Shown here: piece after piece, positions 50,149-57,900 of the stretch | Layout of the letters: every line of letters begins with the position of its first letter | How positions within the stretch are numbered: the stretch's first letter is position 1 | NCBI RefSeq assembly: GCF_900182905.1 | Contig: NZ_FXUF01000012.1 | Span: 53,323-117,322, forward strand | Length of the DNA: 64,000 nucleotides | Source of the DNA: Anoxynatronum buryatiense | GTDB lineage: Bacteria > Bacillota > Clostridia > Peptostreptococcales > Tindalliaceae | Direction of reading: 5' to 3' | The notes under the pieces: model-generated | What the model saw: only the letters and a program-made list of their open reading frames with translations | What the model was told of the DNA's origin: nothing | Databases searched by the model: none | Translations under genes and position numbers: made by a program

Positions 50149-51567
50149 TTACATTAAGAAACTTCCACTGATGACAATTCCCATGACTGCCAGCATCACC
50201 AGCAGCGGAACCACCATGGGGGATTTTTGCCATGCACCACTGGCCGGCAGGTAGGAGAGCTTTCTGTCAGTGGCTGGTTGGGGGATTCTGGGGATACCAG
50301 CGGTTTCAAGATGATGAACCAGCCCGCTGCCGCCCACCAGCATCTCCTGCTGCCACTGATCAGTGATCCAGAAATCCATCTCATCACCACCCCTGAGATT
50401 CAGGCGAATCCCCTGGGCCATTGTGCCTGCTCCCGTCACCAGTTGGCTGGCCATGAGAAACTTCATGGAGCCCTTTGAAACCAGGAATCCCAGCCAGGTC
50501 ATGCGCCGCATCCACCGGGGTGACTCTTTCACCACAGGCTGAAACGACTCCACCTCACCGAAAGGCACCACCACGTGCCCCCGATATGATCCCATGGCAA
50601 GGCTGTCATTCGTCACCACCATTTCGAAGCTGGCGGTCCAGGCATTGATGTACATGATCCAGAGAGACAGACCCGCCATGCCCCAAAAAATCACCGTAAG
50701 CGGCAGTGCAATGGTGACGGCCTGAAGGGATCCGCCGCTGATGAGAAAAGGCATGGCATAAAACACCAGAAACAGCATGACCATGGCCACGTCGGCCAGC
50801 CATACTTTGAAACGGGGGTGTGTGATGGCCCCTTTGTAACGGCGGGGGCGCGGCAACAGCCCATACATGAGCAGTCCCGCCAACATCACCCCATAACCGA
50901 AGGGCCGGGCCCTGCGGATCATTCCCGAAGGCGGGAGATCCAGCGCTGAACCGCCGCCAATCCTGAGCTCTTCCAGTGGAAAAGGCAAGTACGTGAGTTT
51001 TGCATAGGTGGGAGGTGATCCCTGGTTTTCAATCACCAGGTACAGAGAGTCTGTGTTTCCGCCTGCATGGCTGAACCAGCCGGCCACTGGTGCTTCCTCC
51101 GGGTGAAAATAGATTCGGGGAGTGTAACCGCTTTTCAACGTTTCAGCCTGCACCCGATGCTTCCATTCCTTTGGAACCACCCGGCGTTCCAGCAAATTCA
51201 ACGCTTCTGTGAACTCTGGCCATGCCGCTCCCTGAAGCATCAACAAATCATCTCCTGCAATGGCCTGCACGTACGCTTCCAGAGGAAGGGCCGCCAGCTG
51301 GCGCTGCGTCTCTGTGGCAAAGGGCCGTTCAATCTCCCGGCGCTGCTGGCGCTGCATGTCCACTCCCTCCAGCCTCACCAGAGGCGCCGGTGAAGCATAG
51401 GCAAATAACCAGAATCCCACCGCCAGGCTCAAAAGAAGCAGGAGACGACGCCAGAGCTCGAAGGTGCCCGAAGACTCAAGACCGCCTGGAAGATCTTTGG
51501 TGCCTGCATCACTTTTTCGAACTCGAATGGCCTTCACCTCCCGAAACAGATGACTTTGTTTTAGCAT
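50149..51567 (-). CDS. Multi-TM membrane protein of unknown family
   Basis: Up to 472 residues; I do not recognise the family. A TM helix near residues 40-59, an extracytoplasmic region of about 160 residues, two TM helices near 228-265 and 265-285, a cytoplasmic beta-rich region (SFEMVVTNDSLAMGSYRGHV) that may resemble a PH-like domain, and a C-terminal TM helix (VVPLLVMLAVMGIVISGSF). The start is doubtful: the first ATG overlaps the apparent -10 box (51563-51568), and the best ribosome site (GGGAGGTG) precedes an in-frame ATT at 51528. It is upstream of lemA on the same strand (42-base gap). Confidence 0.7.
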   Translation of the reverse strand: MLKQSHLFREVKAIRVRKSDAGTKDLPGGLESSGTFELWRRLLLLLSLAVGFWLFAYASPAPLVRLEGVDMQRQQRREIERPFATETQRQLAALPLEAYVQAIAGDDLLMLQGAAWPEFTEALNLLERRVVPKEWKHRVQAETLKSGYTPRIYFHPEEAPVAGWFSHAGGNTDSLYLVIENQGSPPTYAKLTYLPFPLEELRIGGGSALDLPPSGMIRRARPFGYGVMLAGLLMYGLLPRPRRYKGAITHPRFKVWLADVAMVMLFLVFYAMPFLISGGSLQAVTIALPLTVIFWGMAGLSLWIMYINAWTASFEMVVTNDSLAMGSYRGHVVVPFGEVESFQPVVKESPRWMRRMTWLGFLVSKGSMKFLMASQLVTGAGTMAQGIRLNLRGGDEMDFWITDQWQQEMLVGGSGLVHHLETAGIPRIPQPATDRKLSYLPASGAWQKSPMVVPLLVMLAVMGIVISGSFLM

Positions 51568-51591
51568 ACTTGCTTCTCAAACAGTTGTCAA
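51563..51591 (-). promoter_or_regulatory. Promoter of the membrane protein-lemA operon
   Basis: On the minus strand TTGACA (51591-51586), 17-bp spacer, TATGCT (51568-51563). Transcription would start near 51556, after the first ATG of the gene. Confidence 0.6.
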
Positions 51592-51938
51592 TTAGTGTCA
51601 TTGTAGATTTACTTGACTTTATGACACCCTCTTCCACTCAGAAGCTATGTGAATCTGTGATGAGTTATTTTCATCAGTTCTCTGACACGTTGCATTCGTC
51701 CATCCATGGAATCACTTCCATTTTTTCATCCCCCTTCGCCTGCATCGTTGCTACTCTTTTGGATCGAAACTTTTCCATTCTCAGGATAAGCTGCAAGATG
51801 CAACCTTAATATTCTTCATGTAAACTGGTTAACTTTATTCATTTATAAATCTCAGAATTGACAGATAATATAATCAGGGCCACCAAGAAATCGTTTTCAT
51901 TTTTCGTTTGCATTTTCACAATAAAAGGAGGATAATCA
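51592..51938. other. AT-rich intergenic region before the hydrolase gene
   Basis: About 350 bases without a supportable gene. It contains TATAAT at about 51869-51874 preceded by TTGACA too close for a -35, and an AAAGGAGG ribosome site for the hydrolase. Nothing else stands out. Confidence 0.4.
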
Positions 51939-52877
51939 ATGAAAATTATCAAATTGAAACAAACCCTGTGCATGACACTCGTGATGTTGTTACTGCTCAC
52001 TCAATTTAGCTTTGCTCAGGGAAAGCACGCATTGGATCTACAACCGACTGAGCAATATCATGTCAAATTGATCAAGGATGTTAATTTTTCTCAATCGGGT
52101 GAAGGAAATCAACCAAATCTTTCCATGGATATTTTGCGCCCAACCAGCAACGAACCCTTGCCAGCCATTGTTTACATTACCGGAAATGCATGGCGGTATG
52201 CTGATCGGTCTGTCAACCTGCCCATGTTTTCGGAAATCGCCCGAAGTGGCTATGTGATTGTCTTTATTGACTGGCGAGCAAGTACCAACCACCTATTCCC
52301 TGCTCAATTGGAAGATGCCAAGACAGCTGTTCGATTCCTTCGCGCCAATGCAGCAAAGTATAATATTGATCCTGATCAGATTGGTACCTGGGGACATTCT
52401 TCGGGCGCGCACCTGGCTGCCATGCTGGGAACAACGGGAGGCATTGCTGATTTTGACAAGGGCGACTGGCCAGGATACTCCAGCAAGGTACAGGCCGTGG
52501 CAGCATGGTCTGCTCCCATTGATCTGCTAACGATTAATCCACCTTCAAAAGCCGACGAACTTCACTTGATTTACGAGTCAATCTTAACAGGCCTCAATGT
52601 CTATGACCCTGCCAATGCAGCCAAGGTGGCCGCAGCAGGACCAACTCAGTACATTACACCAGATGACCCCGCATTCTTATTGATGTATGGCGACAGCGAC
52701 CCTGTCATTCCCATTAAGCAAGGGGAAGATTTCCACGAAGCCTTAATTGCAGGAGGCGTTGACAGTACTTTTTATACCGTCATTGGTGGTGTTCACAGTT
52801 CGATTCAGTTTACCAACCAGGAACGCCTCATGACCCTCACCAAAGAGTTTTTTGACCGGGAACTAAAAGGAAAGTAG
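51939..52877 (+). CDS. Secreted alpha/beta hydrolase (esterase/lipase type)
   Basis: 312 residues with a signal peptide (LCMTLVMLLLLTQFSFAQ). The nucleophile elbow is TWGHSSGAHLAAM (Ser in GHSSG), the acid is Asp in MYGDSDPVIPI, and the His is in IGGVHSSIQF. An oxyanion-type segment PAIVYITGNAWRYADR sits where related esterases have HGG. The family includes carbohydrate and feruloyl-type esterases; the substrate cannot be assigned. It precedes a sugar-binding lipoprotein and two-component genes, separated by a palindromic repeat element. Confidence 0.87.
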   Translation: MKIIKLKQTLCMTLVMLLLLTQFSFAQGKHALDLQPTEQYHVKLIKDVNFSQSGEGNQPNLSMDILRPTSNEPLPAIVYITGNAWRYADRSVNLPMFSEIARSGYVIVFIDWRASTNHLFPAQLEDAKTAVRFLRANAAKYNIDPDQIGTWGHSSGAHLAAMLGTTGGIADFDKGDWPGYSSKVQAVAAWSAPIDLLTINPPSKADELHLIYESILTGLNVYDPANAAKVAAAGPTQYITPDDPAFLLMYGDSDPVIPIKQGEDFHEALIAGGVDSTFYTVIGGVHSSIQFTNQERLMTLTKEFFDRELKGK

Positions 52878-52906
52878 CTGAGTTGGCTATTTTCATCCTC
52901 TACAAA

Positions 52907-53159
52907 GACAGCTCTCCCGAAGAGCTGTCGAGGTTGAAGACAAAGGACTTTGGCCAGGGCATCTGATTCCAATCTTGTGTGTTTTTAGTCGAAAGTCTCG
53001 AAAACAGCGCCTGAACTCACTTCGCTCAAACAGCAGGCGCTGGCGGTTTTCTCATCTTTTCGAAAAACACTGACAAGATTTCCAAGGCTGCTCTTTACCA
53101 AATCCCTTGTCTTCATCTTAGTTTGTCTACAGTCTGGACAGCTCTCCCGAAGAGCTGTC
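52907..53159. repeat. 250-bp imperfect palindrome flanked by identical hairpins (MITE-like)
   Basis: Identical hairpins GACAGCTCT-CCCGA-AGAGCTGTC lie at 52907-52929 and 53137-53159 in the same orientation. Between them most of the sequence is self-complementary: AAGACAAAGGACTTTGG pairs with CCAAATCCCTTGTCTT, AATCTTGTG..GTTTTT with AAAAACAC..CAAGATT, and CAGCGCCTG with CAGGCGCTG around the central AACTCACTTCGCTC. An open frame inside (52985-53293, minus) is a by-product of the palindrome. It resembles a non-autonomous mobile element or a structured RNA. The rest of the 390-base gap holds only the TTG-start leader of the next gene. Confidence 0.7.
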
Positions 53160-53267
53160 TTTAACTGCAAAAATGATATAATGAACTGATATAATTGACT
53201 TGTGTGATAGGCTGGAAACACCAATATTTGAAACACTGATTGATCGTTAGATTCGAGGGTGATTTGA

Positions 53268-54497
53268 TTGAAATTAAAAATTTTGACAGCCATGATTCTA
53301 TTCCTTTCTCTCAGTTTGGTATCATGCCATCAGCAGCACACTGAAACTATCTTGCAGGATAACCCTGTTGAAGAACGCGTCGTCATCACCCTGTGGGACT
53401 ATCTCATTGAAGGAAGCGATACTTCAGATGTCATTGCCGCATACGAAACGATTCATCCCCATATCCATATTAACCGGCAATATATCCCTTTTTCAGACAT
53501 TAAAAAAAAGTTGGTTTATGCCGCAGCTCTTGGCGAAATGCCGGACATTATTTTGATTGATGATCCGTTTTTTCAAACCTTAGCTGCCATGGATGTGCTT
53601 TTTGATCTCACAGAAGCTGTAATGGAGTGGCATAATCCACAGGATATTTTTGCTGACATTCCTTTAAACAGCTGCACTTATAATGGAGACATCTTCGGCC
53701 TGCCCATGGGCGTACATAACCTGGCACTTTTTTATAACCAGGACATGTTGGAAAATGCCAACCTTCAACCACCCGAAACCTGGGATGAACTGCTGCTCGC
53801 TGCCGAAAAACTTACCACAGAAGACGTTGCCGGTTTCAAGCTAACTGCAGTTAAAAATCAGCAATCTATCTACACCTTTTTGCCCTTTTTATGGCAAACA
53901 GGTTCAGATCTTGAAACACTTAATGATGGCGGCACTCTGGAAGCTCTTCAGTTTTGGAAGACAATGATCGATCATGGTTATATGCCCCAGGACATCTTAA
54001 GGGACAATTCTCAAACAGTGATGGTTCAGTTCAGTCAGGGCAAAGTCGCCATGATGGTTAATTCAAGCTGGCAGGTCAAATTGCTGAAAAACTTTCCCCA
54101 TCTGCGTTGGGGCGTTGGAAAACTTCCCGGCCATCATTATGACGCCACCAGCCTGGGCAGCGAGAACTGGGCTATCACTGCCACCAGCTCCCACAAAGAG
54201 GCTGCATGGAATTTCCTTAAGTTTACCCAGGAAAAAGAAAACTTGGTACCCTTACTATTAAGAACCGGGAGGTTGCCTGCCCAAACCAAATTACTTGACG
54301 AGCCTGAGTGGCAGGCAGATGAACATTTGAAGGTTTTTATTGACAGCTTGGATTTCTCAAGGCTTGGAGACTACGGAGTTAACTACCCCGAAATTTCCGT
54401 CTATCTTCAAGATATGCTGCACCAGTCACTCAGCGGCAACCAGCCCGTTGAAGAAGCTGTCGATGAAGCCTACGCAAAGATTCGTCCGCTTCTTTAG
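53268..54497 (+). CDS. Extracellular solute-binding lipoprotein (sugar ABC type)
   Basis: 409 residues, TTG start behind GAGGGTGAT. Signal peptide with lipobox (SLSLVSC). Family 1 binding-protein features: ITLWDYLIEG, MPDIILIDDPF, YNGDIFGLPMGVHNLALFYN, PPETWDELLLAAEKL, FSQGKVAMMVNSSW, AAWNFLKFTQEKEN. Substrate is probably an oligosaccharide. No permease or ATPase genes follow; a YesN/YesM-type pair does, so the protein may present sugar to the sensor kinase. Confidence 0.9.
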   Translation: MKLKILTAMILFLSLSLVSCHQQHTETILQDNPVEERVVITLWDYLIEGSDTSDVIAAYETIHPHIHINRQYIPFSDIKKKLVYAAALGEMPDIILIDDPFFQTLAAMDVLFDLTEAVMEWHNPQDIFADIPLNSCTYNGDIFGLPMGVHNLALFYNQDMLENANLQPPETWDELLLAAEKLTTEDVAGFKLTAVKNQQSIYTFLPFLWQTGSDLETLNDGGTLEALQFWKTMIDHGYMPQDILRDNSQTVMVQFSQGKVAMMVNSSWQVKLLKNFPHLRWGVGKLPGHHYDATSLGSENWAITATSSHKEAAWNFLKFTQEKENLVPLLLRTGRLPAQTKLLDEPEWQADEHLKVFIDSLDFSRLGDYGVNYPEISVYLQDMLHQSLSGNQPVEEAVDEAYAKIRPLL

Positions 54498-54592
54498 GTG
54501 CATCACTGATTCTCACCGCTTCCCTCCTGCACACCCTTCCCAAAACAATCTTGCGAGTCTCTCAATTCTCATCGTTGGAGATGATGTTATTT

Positions 54593-55315
54593 ATGTTGAA
54601 AATACTAATTGTTGATGACGAAGCTATTATTCGCAAAGGCTTGGAAAACATGGTAAAACAGTGGTGTCGATTTCGGGTGATTGGCGTTGCGGACGATGGT
54701 GAAACCGCCCTTCAATGGCTCCATAAAACCGCGTCTCTGCCTGACCTGATAATCACAGATATCTATATGCAACACATGGATGGACTGAAGTTGATCCAGC
54801 AAGTGAACACACTGTACCCTGAGATCAAGTGCGCTATTCTTTCAGGCCATGAAGATTTTCACCTGGCACAAAAGGCCATTGAATTAAAGGTTTGTCAATA
54901 TATCACCAAGCCTGTGGTAAGCCAGTTTCTTTTTGATTCACTGGAAAAAATTCTGACAGAAATCAGCCCCAATCCCATCTCCGGTAATGCGCTGTATCCA
55001 AAAGATGTGGTGGAAATTACGATTCAGTACATTCGCAATTACTATCAAAATCCCGCCCTCTCTCTGCAGGAGCTTGCTGATCATGCTTCTGTTCATCCCA
55101 ATTATCTCACCCAGCTCTTCAAACGAAGAATGGGCATTCCCTGCATGCAGTTCCTGACACAGGTAAGAATGGAAAAAGCAAAAGAATTGTTGCTGCAATC
55201 CAATCTCAAAGTTTCCACAGTGGCTCGTCATGTTGGCTATGAAAACCCCCTCTATTTCAGCTCATACTTCAAGAAATGGGTCGGTGTGAACCCCTCAAAA
55301 TACCGTGAAGCTTAA
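54593..55315 (+). CDS. YesN-like response regulator (REC + AraC HTH)
   Basis: 240 residues from ATG 54593. Receiver domain (LKILIVDDEAIIRKGLENM, phospho-Asp in LIITDIYMQHMDG, Lys in QYITKPVV), then a C-terminal AraC-type double helix-turn-helix (LQELADHASVHPNYLTQLFK, VARHVGYENPLYFSSYFKKW). No long middle domain, unlike many YesN proteins. Overlaps the kinase gene by 11 bases. Confidence 0.92.
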   Translation: MLKILIVDDEAIIRKGLENMVKQWCRFRVIGVADDGETALQWLHKTASLPDLIITDIYMQHMDGLKLIQQVNTLYPEIKCAILSGHEDFHLAQKAIELKVCQYITKPVVSQFLFDSLEKILTEISPNPISGNALYPKDVVEITIQYIRNYYQNPALSLQELADHASVHPNYLTQLFKRRMGIPCMQFLTQVRMEKAKELLLQSNLKVSTVARHVGYENPLYFSSYFKKWVGVNPSKYREA

Positions 55316-57206
55316 TGAAAAGGCTGTGAAATGGATGATTGATATTACAAAGCACCACTTGGCTTCCTTTTGCAACAAGATAAGCCGGCGCATCATCTAT
55401 AAACTTTTACTGATTATCATACTGCCCAATATGATCTTTCTATTCATGATTCAGCATCTGATGAACCAGCACTTAAAGCAGCAAACACTTGAAATGGATA
55501 ATATGTTGCACGTTTTGAATCACGCTGTTTCCCGCGAGATCAGTAGTCTTTTTAACAATATGAGAGCCTTATCAAGCGAAGTTATTGTCAATCCCGATGT
55601 GCAGCGCATCCTAACTGGAAAATATCCGCGCCTTATGACCGGGTACCCCTACGATATTTGGTACAAAGAACAGTTGTCAGATGATCGTTATCTTGATAAC
55701 CGCACCATGGAAGAAATTCTCTCGCATTACCGTATCCTTTGGGACGTTTTTTCCATCGCTGTCATCAGCTGTAGTAATGATATTTATTTAAGCACTTCTC
55801 CCATCTATGATTATCATATTTCTCCTTCTGATCTGAAAAATTCTCACGTGTTGCAATCCGTTCAATTTTCTGATAGCTCCGACTTTTCCTGGAGTGTTAA
55901 CGATGCTTTGACGCAGGATCATAACGTGATCACGCTGGCACGTCAAATCCACAGTATTGACAACCCCCAAGAAATTGCCGGCTATATTGTTATCAATCTT
56001 TCCCTTGAAAAAGTAAAAAACTCTTTTTACACCTACAGTTACTACGAAACCATGATATTTGGCCTTATTGACGAAAACGGCCAAAGGTGGATGATCTATG
56101 ATGGTCATGAAATATCTGGAGGAAACACACCTCCATTTGATGATATCAGAGACGGCTTGTTTTCTTCTTTCTGGCAGGGTCAGCCCTGGCACCTTTATCT
56201 GTCGATCAATGAATCTGGAAACCATATTATCGCAGGGATTGATGAATCTTACATGATTCAGCGCTTTAATGATTTTAGAAAAACGCTTTTTCTGAGCTAC
56301 ACCTTCTTTTTGCTGGCAGCTATTTTCATTTCAATATATGGAACCAAATCCATCACCGATCGGCTGCACCAGCTGGAAAAAGCCATACGAAGTTTTGGCG
56401 ATAAAAACTGGAAAACACGCATCTCCTTGCGAGGAAATGATGAAATTCAAATGATCGGCAACACCTTTAACGAAATGGCCCATCACATCGAAGATCTGGT
56501 CGAGAACGTTAAAGAAGAGCAGCATCAAAAACGTCTTTTTGAGTTAAAAGTATTGGATTATCAGATCAATCCTCATTTTTTATACAATACCCTCGATTCC
56601 ATTAACTGGCTGGCTTTGGAAAACGACCAGCAGGAAGTCAGTCAGATGGTTAATGGTCTTGCAAGGCTTTTTCGAATTATTCTCAGTAAAGGGAGTGAAT
56701 TTTTTGCTTTGAGAGAAGAATTTGAAATGGTTGGCATCTATTTGGATATTCAGAAGATTCGCTTTGGAGAACGATTTGAATACAGCCTCTTCCTTGATCC
56801 CGCCATTTCCCAATACCCCATTGGAAAACTTCTGTTGCAGCCGCTTGTTGAGAATGCAATTGTTCATGGCACGAAAGGACTGCGGACCAAGGGACACATC
56901 TGCATAAGGGGCACCCGCCAGAATGGTCAGGTGGTTTTAGAGGTTAAAGACAATGGTGTGGGCATGCCTGCCGATGTCATCGGCAATTTAACAGATTATC
57001 TCAAGCAGGACATCTGGCACCACAGTGTTCCTGCTGAATTGGGGTATGGCGTTAAGAATGTGGACTCTCGTTTAAAGCTGGCCTATGGCATCCATTCTTC
57101 TCTCACGATTTCATCAACTCAAAAAGAACCATCCGGTACCTCCATTCAAATTCATATCGATGAGTCCGCTTTGCAAAAAATACAACAAACAGCCGGCAGA
57201 TCTTAA
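55305..57206 (+). CDS. YesM-like sensor histidine kinase
   Basis: 633 residues, GTG start overlapping the regulator gene (ATG 55335 possible). TM1 at about 32-52, an extracytoplasmic sensor of about 275 residues (dCache-like), TM2 near 328-348, HAMP (RLHQLEKAIRSFGDKNW ... NEMAHHIEDL), a His-kinase domain (DYQINPHFLYNTLDSINWLA) and HATPase (LLLQPLVENAIVHGTKG, VKDNGVGMPAD, GYGVKNVDSRLKLAYG). Phosphorylates the adjacent YesN-like regulator. A long hairpin at 57183-57231 overlaps the 3' end. Confidence 0.93.
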   Translation: MKLNEKAVKWMIDITKHHLASFCNKISRRIIYKLLLIIILPNMIFLFMIQHLMNQHLKQQTLEMDNMLHVLNHAVSREISSLFNNMRALSSEVIVNPDVQRILTGKYPRLMTGYPYDIWYKEQLSDDRYLDNRTMEEILSHYRILWDVFSIAVISCSNDIYLSTSPIYDYHISPSDLKNSHVLQSVQFSDSSDFSWSVNDALTQDHNVITLARQIHSIDNPQEIAGYIVINLSLEKVKNSFYTYSYYETMIFGLIDENGQRWMIYDGHEISGGNTPPFDDIRDGLFSSFWQGQPWHLYLSINESGNHIIAGIDESYMIQRFNDFRKTLFLSYTFFLLAAIFISIYGTKSITDRLHQLEKAIRSFGDKNWKTRISLRGNDEIQMIGNTFNEMAHHIEDLVENVKEEQHQKRLFELKVLDYQINPHFLYNTLDSINWLALENDQQEVSQMVNGLARLFRIILSKGSEFFALREEFEMVGIYLDIQKIRFGERFEYSLFLDPAISQYPIGKLLLQPLVENAIVHGTKGLRTKGHICIRGTRQNGQVVLEVKDNGVGMPADVIGNLTDYLKQDIWHHSVPAELGYGVKNVDSRLKLAYGIHSSLTISSTQKEPSGTSIQIHIDESALQKIQQTAGRS

Positions 57207-57231
57207 TGGATCTGTGCCGGCTGTTTGTTGT
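57183..57231 (+). terminator. Terminator hairpin at the end of the yesM-like gene
   Basis: CAACAAACAGCCGGC pairs with GCCGGCTGTTTGTTG (15 bp) and GATC with GATC inside, loop TTAATG, around the stop codon at 57204-57206. Only a weak T-tail follows. Confidence 0.6.
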
Positions 57232-57262
57232 TGACAGGCATTATTTCAATTCAATGGCTGTT

Positions 57263-57730
57263 TTATCTCACTTCCTCAAAAACGGGTGCATCATTGCGCA
57301 TCAGAAATATGAAGACAGGCCCCATGAAGGGAATGATGATGCTGAGAAGCAGATACAGCACCGCCTGATCGGGCCGGTGAATCTTATAGAGCTTGTGGAG
57401 GGCAAAGAGACTGATCACCGCCGCTGCAATGGAGATAACAGTCCCGATGAGGGGAATCATTCCCAAAACAACACTGGCAATGGCAATTCCCGGGAGCACC
57501 AGCTCCACCTGGGGAATTTCATAACCGCCAATGTTCAGAGTGCGAATCACCTTGCCCAGAATGTAGAGTTGTGCCACGGGAATCCAGGCAACCCAGGGAT
57601 TTTCAATGTTCCTCTTTTGAGCCATGGTGTACAGTCCCAGTGCTGCCAACACATAGGAAGCTATGGCGATGAGAAAAAAGAATAAAAAGAACGTCCCAAA
57701 AAGTGCCGCAATGCCGTATTCCATTCGCAT
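57263..57730 (-). CDS. Small membrane protein, DUF5684-like
   Basis: 155 residues from ATG 57730 behind GGAGG. Four TM helices: about 7-30, 72-95 (LPGIAIASVVLGMIPLIGTV), 97-110 and 122-140. The motif NIENPWVAWIPVAQLYILGK near residue 43 is seen in small multi-TM proteins of the DUF5684/DUF805-like group. No function can be given. Convergent with the kinase gene. Confidence 0.75.
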   Translation of the reverse strand: MRMEYGIAALFGTFFLFFFLIAIASYVLAALGLYTMAQKRNIENPWVAWIPVAQLYILGKVIRTLNIGGYEIPQVELVLPGIAIASVVLGMIPLIGTVISIAAAVISLFALHKLYKIHRPDQAVLYLLLSIIIPFMGPVFIFLMRNDAPVFEEVR

Positions 57731-57900
57731 TTTAAAACCTCCTTCGTCTCGCTTGACGCCTTCTGTTTTACCCGACAGTTTCAAGGGGCGGCATTTGCCG
57801 TGCCCTCTTAAACCATCACGTATTTCGACTTATATAAGGCTATTACCCAGATAAGTTTTCAGCAAACGAATGCGGCAAATGATTTGTGATGACGTGATTG

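Noticed and set aside
52985..53293. Leftward 102-residue open frame
   Set aside because: It lies almost wholly within the palindromic repeat and has no ribosome site. Its translation is a by-product of the repeat.
57782..57812. Hairpin AGGGGCGGCATTTGCCGTGCCCT as a terminator
   Set aside because: The stem is short with a bulge and has no T-run on either strand.
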